NCBI GenBank assembly: GCA_023213315.1
Contig: JAKCPI010002538.1
Span: 1 to 64,000, forward strand
Direction of reading: 5' to 3'
DNA: 64,000 nt
Source: Euborellia annulipes
Lineage: Eukaryota; Arthropoda; Insecta; Dermaptera; Anisolabididae
In this document: one piece after another, positions 52,318-60,955 of the stretch
Numbering within the stretch: the stretch's first letter is position 1
How the letters are laid out: every line of letters begins with the position of its first letter
Notes under the pieces: model-generated
What the model saw: only the letters and a program-made list of their open reading frames with translations
What the model was told of the DNA's origin: nothing
Database searches by the model: none
Program-made: the position numbers and the translations under genes

Positions 52318-52448
52318 TTATTCACTTCCTAATGGGGCGGCCAGTTTCCGTCCATTCGGGTGGGGGAGAGAAACGTTGGAGGTCGTCACTTCCTCCGGAA
52401 ACGGATATTGGTATTCTTGAGGGATTGGCTTTGTTTTTAAGCTAGTCA
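52318..52448 (-). other. Candidate terminal coding exon
   Basis: The minus strand has a strong acceptor, TTC followed by thirteen T and AG (52449-52450 as CT on plus). Then comes a frame entering in phase 1: TSLKTKPIPQEYQYPFPEEV, TTSNVSLPHPNGRKLAAPLG, SE and a TAA stop at 52318. Codon use is balanced and the residues (Pro, Glu, Asn) are unlike random AT-rich translation. AATAAA overlaps the stop region (GTGAATAAATC), giving a possible very short 3' end. The protein family is not recognised. ETS-like CTTCCTCCGGAA lies inside, so a regulatory role on the same DNA is an alternative. Confidence 0.4.
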
Positions 52449-52559
52449 CTAAAAAAAAAAAAAGAACTCCGGGAATAGAAAAACCAAACACCCCTAAGAA
52501 TAGCCTCCCAAGTGGGACAAAAACAATCAACAATAATTGATAAATATATAACTTATATT

Positions 52560-52650
52560 TATCTTTTAAGACCTTTTCGGCATCTTAGGCTATTTAGATC
52601 CCATTCATATTTAATTCAAATGATTGATAGCCAATTCTCTATCAGGAGTT
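52560..52650 (-). repeat. SINE-B tail (reverse)
   Basis: TTTTAAGACCTTTTCGGCAT, CTTAGGCTATTTAGATCCC and GATAGCCAATTCTCTATCAG. No head. Confidence 0.5.
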
Positions 52651-52662
52651 AATTCAATTTGA

Positions 52663-53587
52663 CACACAGAAAAATGGCATTTTGACGTGACAACGTCTTA
52701 CAAATCATGTTAGAGGGGCATGCACGAAAAAAGTTTATCAGCTTGAATAACTCCTCTGTCTTAAGAGGTATAATTATGGGGAATATACGGTTAGAAAGAA
52801 TGAGTTTTCAGCTAAAGATTTCACCATTTATTTTTTTCCTATCATTTTATTTTACCGCGCTGCGGTAAATTCTAATTTGATATTTTAAACCCCTGTAGAT
52901 TCCGAACGGCTAATCAGATCTGATTAAATGAGATGTCATTTGGTGCAGAAAGATAACCTCTAATTGAATAAATAAAAAAATCCCGAGTAATTAACTCCAA
53001 AATTAGTTTTTTCTCGAAAAACCTCATTTTTAGGCAAAAAAAATATCGAAAAATAGCCCTACCTGTGCAACGCATAGGGACTTGACCATAAAAGCTATAT
53101 TAAATCTAAATATAGTTTTAGAAAGAGTGGTTCAATACCCCGGGGTGTTTTTTTCTTTTTTTTGATATGAGGTCATTTTACCGCATGAGAGCACTCGGCG
53201 GGATTTCGTTTTTCGAAAATTTAAACCCCTGTAGATTCCGAACGGCTAATCAGATCAGACTAAATGAGATGTAATTTGGTGCAGAAAAAAAATCCTCTAA
53301 TAGAATAAATAAAAAAAATCCCGAGTAATTAACTCCAAAATTAGTTTTTTTCTCGAAAAACCTCACTTTTTAAGCATAAGTCGCCCTTAATGGATAAAAA
53401 AAAGCCACACCTGTCATATATTGTTTCAATGAAAATGTTTGAACATGTTTATTTATGAAAACAAATTACTAGTAAAAAAAAAAAACAATATTTTCTCTCT
53501 TTATATTTCAATATAGGTAAGAGAAAAAAAAATTTTTTGAAGTCAAGCAAAAGACGTTGTCACGTTAAAAAGCCACCGGCTGTGTAG
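52663..53587. mobile_element. TIR element with internal 336-bp direct repeat
   Basis: Near-terminal inverted repeats TGACGTGACAACGTCTT (left, about 52682) and AAGACGTTGTCACGTTA (right, about 53551), extending outward through TGGC/GCCA to ACACAG/CTGTGT. Inside, CCCCTGTAGATTCCGAACGG with about 155 bp of following sequence occurs at 52884-53040 and 53220-53376 (offset 336), each preceded by ATTTTACCGC. No transposase frame. Confidence 0.7.
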
Positions 53588-53685
53588 AAGACACAGCCAA
53601 CACCTAATTTTTTTTCTTTTAAAAATATAATAACGCAAGCAACCCCCTCCTCCAATTGCCAGCACACCTCCCACAATCTGCTTAC

Positions 53686-53826
53686 GTAATATTGAATCGA
53701 ATCAAAGGAAATATTCAATGATGTCATAGATTTGAAGGAAAATGGAAGCCAAATATATTTAGAAATAAGGTTTAATATTAAAAGATCAGAGTAAGAAGCT
53801 AAAAATTCGCTTTGGTCTGCGTCCAT
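53686..53826 (-). other. Candidate first coding exon
   Basis: Minus-strand ATG at 53824-53826, frame MDADQSEFLASYSDLLILNL, then up to TAC|GTAAGC (53686/53685), a good donor apart from the C before GT. The unspliced frame runs on to 53560 inside the neighbouring TIR element. Phase 0 at the donor does not fit the phase-1 terminal exon at 52318-52448, so the two are not joined. Confidence 0.2.
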
Positions 53827-53849
53827 TATTGTTCATTTGATTTAATTTA

Positions 53850-53950
53850 ATAGGTTCGGTGGCTTGATGCAATGGATAGCAAGTACACCGATGCCTCTAG
53901 AGATCCCGGGTTCGATTTCCCGGAGGCATTGGGCGCTTGACCTACCAAAC
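53850..53950 (+). mobile_element. SINE-C head, cleanest copy
   Basis: A-box-like TGGCTTGATGCAATGGATAGC region and B box GGGTTCGATTTCC with GGAGGCATTGGGCGC, then CCTACCAAACAAAAAGC. Likely a tRNA-Arg-like ancestor by its TGCAATGGATAGC wording, which is inference. Confidence 0.65.
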
Positions 53951-54050
53951 AAAAAGCAACCATCATGTTACATAAATAATTTTAGTTTTTTGGATAGGAT
54001 TCAGATCACCAATCATTTTTAGCCCCGCTAATATTTTTTTTTATCATTAA

Positions 54051-54810
54051 GGCTCTATTCACACGGGGATACTCAAATCTCGGATACTTGTCGACTAGTA
54101 GACTCGAGACTGGTAGCTTCGAGACTGTGATTGCCTGTCATATTCACACGGCCGCTACTTAAATCGCGAGTATCCTATCAACCTACTCAGTTCCCTCCAA
54201 ATTTTAAACATCAATATTTGAAGGGACAAAAAGTTATTCTTAATAATTACTCTGGTATTGTTAATAAAATTTTGTATAGTTTGTATTTGGTTAACTTGCT
54301 TTTTTCAATTTGAATAAATATGGCCTCCAAGACCTTAAATTAAAAAAAAAACTTTGCTATAAAAAAAAATAAATAAATAAAATAAAACACTCGATTATTT
54401 GTTTACAATTAATAAATAATTTTAAACAAATAAATATTTTGGGTTATTTCTCAATTTTTTTATCTTTATTTTTGCTAAACATTAAAATTTTAAAATTCTA
54501 AAATTTTTTTTTTATGTAAAACATTTACCCTCTCTTCCCACTCAATCAAAATTGTTCAATTTCCTCTACTAGCTTCAGATTTGTTTCTTTTTCGCGCATT
54601 TTTTTTGGAAAGTATCGAGGAAACCAGGCGACTGAGTAGCTTGGAGACCTGCATGTCCAGTCTCTTGGCAACTGAGTCGCGCAGTCGCCGAGTATCGGCG
54701 ACTGGAGTATCCCCGTGTGAATGGCGCCATTGGATTACACATGTCGAGTCGCTTCGCTACCCAGTATCCTAGTTGCTCGGAGATTTGAGTATCCCCGTGT
54801 GAATAGAGCC
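54051..54810. mobile_element. PIF/Harbinger-like MITE
   Basis: About 32-bp inverted ends starting GGCTCTATTCACACGGGG and ending CCCCGTGTGAATAGAGCC, flanked by a 3-bp TAA (54048-54050, 54811-54813). A 3-bp TWA-type duplication is the hallmark of PIF/Harbinger. A second subterminal CACACGG / CCGTGTG pair lies further in. 760 bp, no transposase. Confidence 0.85.
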
Positions 54811-55121
54811 TAAGGAATAAATAAATAGAAAAAACAAAATATGTATTTAACTTACAAAAAAAAAAATAACAAACTTATTTAAAAAAAAATATTTTAAATG
54901 AATAATAAAAAATAATTGTAATTGTAGTTTATAATAGCGTTTAAAATTTTACTCTCTTTTAATTTCTATTTATTTTTTGTGAAAGGGGGGTTTGAACTAC
55001 CACCCTGTCTAAGCCCTGTTGGTTTGAACAAGGCGATTTGCTTTAATGGATTTTTATTTCAAATTAGGCTACATATTTCAATTAAGAAATATGCTATTTT
55101 TATTTTTATGTAGATAACCTT

Positions 55122-55396
55122 TTTTTTTTTTTTTTTTTAAACACTCACACTTTTTTCTCATTCACACTCACACTCACACACACATTCACACAGTCTTTTC
55201 GGCAACTCAGGCCATATAAGACTTTTTACGATATCCGTTATTAAATTAATATACATATATGGGGTCCAGGCATTCTTATTTAAGCCATTTGGTATCCAAT
55301 TGGCTTAAATAAAATCATCGGACTGCCTGGGGTCCGAACCCGCGACGTTTGGTATATGAGGTTAGCACGCTAACCTCTACGCCATGCCCCGAGGGC
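55122..55396 (-). mobile_element. SINE-A, full length
   Basis: Poly(T), TTTAAACACTCACACTTTTT, CTTTTCGGCAACTCAGGCC, TATGGGGTCCAGGCATTC and a head with GGGGTCCGAACCCGCG. A 14-bp duplication ATGTAGATAACCTT (55108-55121, 55397-55410) is perfect, suggesting a young insertion. Confidence 0.93.
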
Positions 55397-55608
55397 ATGT
55401 AGATAACCTTCTCTTATAATATTTTTATCAACTGTCGACCGATTGGTATTAAACAGTAGAAATCTAACCAGAATTTTTGTTTTTATTGTAATTTTTTGGA
55501 AAAAGGGATTATATCTAGTCCTTTATGTATTCACTTTTAGTCAGATATTTTTTCATTTTATTTTTTTTTAAACTTCTTCGTCTTCTGCTGTCATTTAGAC
55601 TCTGTCTT

Positions 55609-55781
55609 CATGGGCGTAGCCAAACATCTTGTTGGGGGGGGGGCAGAGACAACCACTCTTAGACCAGAGGGTGGTATGCAATTAATATATACATAGATTA
55701 TTAATTATACTTGTTTTTAATAGACAAAATATTTTCAGGGGGGAGGCATTGGCCCCCCTGTCTCCTCTAGCTACGCCCATG
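55609..55781. mobile_element. hAT-like MITE, CATGGGCGTAGCC type
   Basis: Ends CATGGGCGTAGCCAAAC and TAGCTACGCCCATG. TCTGTCTT (55601-55608) and TCTGTCCT (55782-55789) differ at one base. 173 bp. It lies about 100 bp upstream of the exon at 55881, in its presumed intron. Confidence 0.88.
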
Positions 55782-55880
55782 TCTGTCCTATTTTTCTAAA
55801 TTAATTAGTAGCTAATACATATTTTAAAAAATGTAATCTTTTGAATGAGATTCTAAATAAGAATTCTTTCTCTTTTGCAG

Positions 55881-55975
55881 ATTTGTGTCTTTCCAAGGGA
55901 GCTGAAGGGAGAAAACGCATCGAATGATCTTCAACTTCCAGAAGGTGAACTTAAGAACTTCGAGAGACGACAAAG
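55881..55975 (+). CDS. Internal coding exon of an unidentified gene
   Basis: Bounded by a textbook acceptor TTCTTTCTCTTTTGCAG and a donor CAAAG|GTAAAT. Only one frame is open through all 95 nt: ICVFPRELKGENASNDLQLP then EGELKNFERRQ, entering in phase 0 and leaving in phase 2. The other two frames stop. The charged, soluble sequence has balanced codons. No family could be assigned with confidence. Partner exons are not evident within the window, where introns would be full of SINEs and MITEs. Nearest downstream gene-like signal on this strand is the candidate first exon at 62239, which would belong to another gene. Confidence 0.6.
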
Positions 55976-56256
55976 GTAAATTTTGCATGGTACTAGAATA
56001 TAAAAAGGTGTTTGGGTAGATTAGAATGTGTAGAATCTTTTTTTCAGCTCAAGTAGTATTTGCTTTTTATTTAAATCATTATTTTTCATAAAAATTAATA
56101 AACTAAAAATAAATTGTTATAATTGCATTTAAATTACATTTTAATTTCTAAATTTAATTTGCTTTTCATCTTATAAAAATTTTCTTTAATAAAATTAAAA
56201 TACTTTCTCCAAGAGGATCACTCAGCTTCCATTAACTTGGAACTAAGGATTTAGGG

Positions 56257-56514
56257 CAGTGGTTTCCAACCTTTATGTTATCAAGCCTCCCTTAAAAATA
56301 TTTAATCGTATAACGCCTCCCACCCCCATTTTATAAAATAATGCAAATAGAAAAATTTTTATTGCAAGAAAATTTATTAATACAAACTATTATATTATCA
56401 ATTTTTTTTATTTATAAAACTTTAGCAATCATTTAAAAATTGCTCACTGTAACTATAAATAATATTCGCGCCTCCCCTAAGACTAGTCCGCGCCTCACAG
56501 TTTGGAAAAAGCCG
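56257..56514. mobile_element. hAT-like MITE, CAGTGGTTTCCAAC type
   Basis: Left CAGTGGTTTCCAACCTTTAT, right CGCCTCACAGTTTGGAAAAA. Flanks ATTTAGGG and ATTTAAGA are partly similar. It shares CGCGCCTCCCCTAAGACTAG with the complement of the 60148-60483 copy, so the two are the same family in opposite orientation. Confidence 0.75.
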
Positions 56515-56533
56515 ATTTAAGATATGATTTAGG

Positions 56534-56600
56534 CAGGGCCGTAACTAGGCAGGTGCAACAGGTGCACCCGCACAGAGCCCAGAGATCTAGGGGGCCCTAA
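56534..56600 (+). mobile_element. 5' end of a hAT-like MITE
   Basis: CAGGGCCGTAACTAGGCAGG begins a GC-rich terminus like other family members. No matching right end was found within 500 bp. Confidence 0.4.
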
Positions 56601-56833
56601 AACGCAATTGCTAATTGAAGATGGGCTAAAAAATTTTGATTCCGCGGGTGGTAAAAATTTTTCGTCTCTAAAAAAAAGGGTAAAATATTTGAACGGGCCG
56701 GGGAAATTTAGGTGCAAAAATTTAGCGTCTCTAAAAAAAATGATAAAATATTTTTTACGGACGGGAAAAAATTTCCCGCAGGGCGGAAAAATTTGGTTTT
56801 TTCGCAGGGCGGAAAACTTTGGTTTATTGCAAT

Positions 56834-57046
56834 TAATCGATTATTGAATCCGTACAGACGGCCTTTTTTTGGGGTGTTCGCTTATGGAAAAAAATAATCG
56901 ATTATAGAAAAAAATAATAATCGATTAAACATTTTCCATTTTTTCCTCATGCGAAAATCATTTGACGATTTTTTTTTTTAGTGAGTCTCATCCCATGAAA
57001 AATAATCGATTATTTTTTAAGAAAATAATAGGTGAATAATCGATTA
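56834..57046. promoter_or_regulatory. Five TAATCGATTA palindromes
   Basis: Exact TAATCGATTA at 56834, 56895, 56918, 57003 and 57037. The word combines two TAAT homeodomain half-sites and an ATCGAT core. It may be a clustered homeodomain/Cut-type site or an inner part of a transposon. Confidence 0.35.
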
Positions 57047-57479
57047 TTTTGCACAGTCCTTTTTTATAAGCGAATACAAATTTAAATTTATTCATTGTTA
57101 TTTAATTAGAAAAATTATTATCACCTTAACTGTAGTAAAGAATTATATAAGGCCTATATATGTGTTGGCCGATGAAGAAATTATGTAAAACATATAACCA
57201 AGTATTTATCAATTTAAATAAGCGAAAAAGGTAGTCACCACGGATCTGTCGGAAAATGAATCTTTATATTTTCTATATTTGATTTTTTTCTCTCTATTAC
57301 TAGAATTTATCTATTTCTTGGCTATCGGTCTGTTGCTATCCATTCATAAAAATTTTATATTAACTGCCACGCGTAACCTTCAAACACTTATCAAAAGTCA
57401 GAGGAAGAAGAAGAAGAAGAAGAGCGAAAAATAGAACATTGTATATAAATTTATTTCTCATAGATTAGAGGACATGTTT

Positions 57480-57637
57480 GTAATAAATTGCATCTCAATA
57501 TGCGATTATAGGCATAAAGTCCAAAACATAAAACTTTATTTATAACTGTTGACTAGTGCGATAGTTACATATATTTTTCAAAAAAAGAATTACTAACGAG
57601 ATCTCGTTTCGTTTGACATCATCAGGATGGATAGATC
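57480..57637 (-). mobile_element. Hammerhead-bearing element fragment
   Basis: Minus order: hammerhead core (57593-57627), then AATTCTTTTTTTGAAAAA and TATAAATAAAGTTTTATG, the A/T hairpin with AATAAA. A 58-bp MITE is inserted 10 bp beyond the ribozyme. Confidence 0.45.
57593..57627 (-). ncRNA. Hammerhead ribozyme-like motif
   Basis: Minus strand: CTGATGA (57619-57625), a very short stem II (GT/AC), GAAA (57607-57610), stem III CGAG/CTCG (57597-57606), then the TT dinucleotide. Core residues are intact and stem III is real here. Stem II is weak and stem I is not evident. Confidence 0.45.
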
Positions 57638-57695
57638 CAGCGGCGTAACCAGCCTTTGAGGGCGGGGGGCTTGCCCCCACCTAGTTACGCCACTG
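57638..57695. mobile_element. 58-bp micro-MITE
   Basis: CAGCGGCGTAACCAGCC and CTAGTTACGCCACTG are almost the whole element. Exact 8-bp duplication GATAGATC (57630-57637, 57696-57703). Ends match the 38565 MITE. Confidence 0.9.
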
Positions 57696-57720
57696 GATAG
57701 ATCTAAGTACTTGCCTTGGC

Positions 57721-58010
57721 CAAGGGCGGATCCAGAAGGTGTTTCTCGGGGGGGGGGGTAATTTGGTGTGACTGGTCGCACAACACACATTTTTTTCTTA
57801 ATTTCAGTAATTTAAAGGCGCATTCTGAACTTGTTTGCCAGAATATAAATACAAATCAAATTTTTAAGTATTAATTTTTAATATTATTATTTTTATATAT
57901 ATATATATTTTTATATTAAAAATAAATTTTTTTTTTTGAGAAAAAAAAGTATTTTTTTTAATCTCGGGAGGGGGGGAATTACCCCCTTTACCCCCCTATA
58001 TCCGCCCTTG
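57721..58010. mobile_element. hAT-like MITE, CAAGGGCGGAT type, intact
   Basis: Ends CAAGGGCGGATCCAG and TATATCCGCCCTTG. Exact 8-bp duplication GCCTTGGC (57713-57720, 58011-58018). 290 bp, the best reference copy of the family at 4337, 10790, 13900, 24745 and 27395. Confidence 0.95.
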
Positions 58011-58029
58011 GCCTTGGCTAAGCTAATTC

Positions 58030-58372
58030 ACTTTTCTAAACAAAATCGTTGGAGCGTAATTTTGAAAAAAAAAAAAAAAAAAAAAACCTGAAAAAGTACA
58101 TCAGTAAAGTACTAGAACTTTTTGGCCGATTTAGTTCAAGAAGATTATTTTCACGACTTATCAGGGTACCTAACTTAAATATAAAATTTCAACCTCATAG
58201 CTCATTTGCTTCATGGTTAAAAATGTTCCCAGACCAATTTGCGGGGCGCACTTTTTTTGAACTAGGGCACCTCAAAATGTATATCCATAAATCTCGACAT
58301 CGAATTTTCGACATGATCCCAATACTTGCTCTCTATATATTTCATGTATAGGGTAAGAGAGTAAAAAAGACG
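58030..58372 (-). repeat. RepA copy (reverse, partial)
   Basis: AAAATCGTTGGAGCGTAATT, GAAAAAGTACATCAGTAAAG, ACTTAAATATAAAATTTCAA, TAAATCTCGACATCGAA and terminal GGGTAAGAGAGTAAAAA. Confidence 0.8.
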
Positions 58373-58610
58373 AAGTAAAATCTAAAATTTTAACTAAAAT
58401 ATCTTTTTCTTATGCCTCTTTATTAAATAATAAATTTTTTTTTTCATTGAAAAAAAAATTCCAACTCTTCTTGATAGAAGGAGAAAGTAAATACTAGAGA
58501 GATTAAATTTTTGCTTATACAAGTATTATAATATATGGTATTGTGGAAATTTTGCATCATAGACAAAAGAAGCTTTGAAGTAATTAAATACCTATTTGAT
58601 TGATTTCACC

Positions 58611-58975
58611 CATAGGCGTAGCCAGAAACTTTTGATGGAAGAGGGGGCAAGGGCGTACCCAGGATCAAATCTAGAGGGGGCAGATCATGGTCTTCCGGGG
58701 GGGGGGGAAGATCATGGCCGTCCAGATTGTGCTTTTCCATATAATATATATATTATATATAGGGGAAAAGCCTTCAAATTAAAGGCATAAAAACTCTCGA
58801 GTCCCCGTGGCTATCGTCCTACCTAATTTTGTTTCAATTTCATCAATTAGGTATAAGAATTTAAATCTTGATTCTCAAAGTTGCTTACTAAGGGGGGCTT
58901 AAAAAAAAAGATCCCCCCCCGCCCGCAAAATTGCATGGGTCCGCCCATGGATGGGGGAGGGGTTTCAAGAAAATT
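58611..58975. mobile_element. Nested pair of hAT-like MITEs
   Basis: The outer element starts CATAGGCGTAGCCAGAAACT as in 51429-51652. It is interrupted at 58648 by an element with ends CAAGGGCGTACCCAGGA and TGGGTCCGCCCATG (58648-58949), then resumes GGGGTTTCAAGAAAATTTTT. The outer right end is missing. A TSD for the inner one is not clean. Confidence 0.6.
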
Positions 58976-58981
58976 TTTTCA

Positions 58982-59102
58982 AACATTTGATAAATTTAAG
59001 ATTATTTTACACTGACACTTTTTTCTCATTCACACTCTAACTCACACACACATTCACAGTCTTTTGGCACTCCCATATAAGACTTTAGACGATATCCGTT
59101 TT
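58982..59102 (-). mobile_element. SINE-A, 3' part
   Basis: GACACTTTTTTCTCATTCAC, TCACAGTCTTTTGGCACTC, ATATAAGACTTTAGACG. No head. Confidence 0.7.
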
Positions 59103-59109
59103 AAAATTT

Positions 59110-59680
59110 CAATTTTCTCTATACCTCTAAACTGATGCCATTTTTGGAAAAAGCGCCCCTGAATAGCTCTGAATTTTAATGCACCAAAAAACAAAAAAAA
59201 CCAAAAATGTTTTTTTTTTTGTTGACATGTATTATCTATTCATAGAACAACAAAACGGAATAAATGTGTTATAAATGAAACAATTTGGCATTATAAATTC
59301 ATATTATCTAAAATAAGATCGTCGAAATTTTAAAGTAGTATTCCATTTGATATGAATTTTTTTTCTCTTTCATTGTTATATCAACGATTTTCCAAGATGT
59401 CATTCAATAAATCACTCTATACGCGAATTGTCGACATTTATTTTTCGTTCAAAGATAAACTTATTAGCATAACTATTCAAGATAAAAAAAAAAACTATTT
59501 TAAAAATCTAATCTCAAAAGAAATGTTACTTTTTATTTATTCAAAAGACAAAACGAAAAAGAAGGATTTATAAAAGAAGAGAGAGAGAAAGAAGTAATTT
59601 CATGCAAATTGAATCGAGTCAAATAAGATATCCAAAAAAAAAATTGTATTAACTTTAAAGATCTGATTACAAATTAACGG
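59110..59680. other. AT-rich intergenic sequence
   Basis: Starts with CTCTATACCTCTAAACTG, similar in style to 5628-5645 (CTCTATATCTCTAAAACTG). The 73-codon plus frame at 59352 is Lys/Phe/Ser-rich without motif. Confidence 0.45.
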
Positions 59681-59689
59681 GGATATTAT

Positions 59690-59960
59690 TTGATGCGCGA
59701 GTAATTCGACACCTAGTCAAACAAAAAAAAAAAAAGGGGTGACAAGAGTATGCAAGGGGGTAGGGATGTCAAACCAGCCGTGGACAATTGACACCCTCTT
59801 CTTTTTTTCTTTGACAGTTGAAGGTCTTTATGCCGCGTCAGACGCATACAAATGCAATTAAGCCGAATGGATGCACTTCATCATTCGTATATAAAATAAA
59901 GTCGAGAGGAGGGGGATGTAAAACGGCGTAAAAAATCAGCTTCCTTCTAAGATAGGAAAA
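59690..59960. promoter_or_regulatory. Candidate cis-regulatory block
   Basis: TGACA/TGTCA cores at about 59740, 59769, 59789 and 59812 (the last is TTTGACAGTTG), then CTTTATGCCGCGTCAGACGC and CAAATGCAATTAAGCC (homeodomain-type cores) in a balanced, non-repetitive stretch. No open frame of interest. Confidence 0.3.
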
Positions 59961-60147
59961 ATGGCAAATAGATGGGGGGGGTTATGAATAAAAAAGCGAT
60001 TCATCTGGAAAGAAATGAGATCTGAATTCAAGAGAGATCAAATGGAGACGATTATTAATTGGATACGATTTTAAATTAAATGAATATAAATATTATTTGA
60101 TTTCTTCATATTCAAATAGTTAAGGAAGATTAATTGATAGATTAGAG

Positions 60148-60483
60148 CAGCGTTTTCCAAACTGTGAGGCGCGCCCCCTGGGGAGGCGCGGACTAGTCTA
60201 AGGGGAGGCGCGAATATTGGCCACCAAAATCAATTTTCCAAATGATTGCAAGTTTTATAAATGAAATAATAAAATTTAGAAGATTCTGGGACGGAGGTTT
60301 TCCTTAATTAAAATAATAAATATGAATAAAATAAAAAAAATATTTTTATAAAAATTTATGTTTTTTAGTATTAAAATTTTTTGTTTTTGTATTATTTTAT
60401 TATGTGTGTGTGGGGGGGGGGGGGCGTCATACGATTAAATATTTTCAAGGGAGGCTTTGTAACATAAAGTTTGGAAACCACTG
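60148..60483. mobile_element. hAT-like MITE, CAG(T/C)G(G/T)TTTCCAAACT type
   Basis: Ends CAGCGTTTTCCAAACTGTG and AAGTTTGGAAACCACTG. Flanks GATTAGAG and GCCTAAAG match at five of eight. A TG/G-run lies at 60401-60424. 336 bp. Confidence 0.8.
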
Positions 60484-60499
60484 GCCTAAAGTAAGAGTC

Positions 60500-60950
60500 A
60501 TTCTAGAAAATTATACTATGTGTAAAAAAACCCAAAGGCGGATTCAGGGAAGTTTTTCAAGGTTTTAATTTTTTTTGACGAGACGCGAAGCTCGCTGAAG
60601 GCGATAGCATTATTAATTATTTTATTTATTAAGATGGATGGATTTCAAATGACTTAAAAAAGTGTGAGTGTTTAAAAAAAAAAAAGATTGGATTAGGGGT
60701 TGAAAAATTGAAAAAAAAGTTTTTTTTTAATTGATTTTAGCTAAATCGAGGCCAAATAAATAGAAAACATTAAAAAAAATAGGGTTGATTATTATTTTTT
60801 GGGATTAGGGGGGGATGAAGGGTTGATTATTTAAGAAAGGCCTTGGAATATTCCAAATCACTTGTTGACATTCTTTTCCAACTCTAAATACAGTTAGATT
60901 AGAGCAAAAAGTATTTTTTTACTTTTTAATAAAAAAGGGAATTGTTATTT
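60500..60950. other. AT-rich intergenic sequence
   Basis: 60585-60612 carries GACGCGAAGCTCGCTGAAGG, a relic of the GC hairpin repeat seen at 14.4 and 41.2 kb. No gene. Confidence 0.45.
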
Positions 60951-60955
60951 TCATC

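Noticed and set aside
53560..53685. C-terminal continuation of the 53.8-kb minus frame
   Set aside because: Runs into the end of the TIR element; probably not part of the protein if the first exon is real.
52318..53826. Joining 53686-53826 and 52318-52448 into one minus-strand gene
   Set aside because: The donor leaves in phase 0, whereas the acceptor needs phase 1. In phase 0 the second exon opens with a stop.
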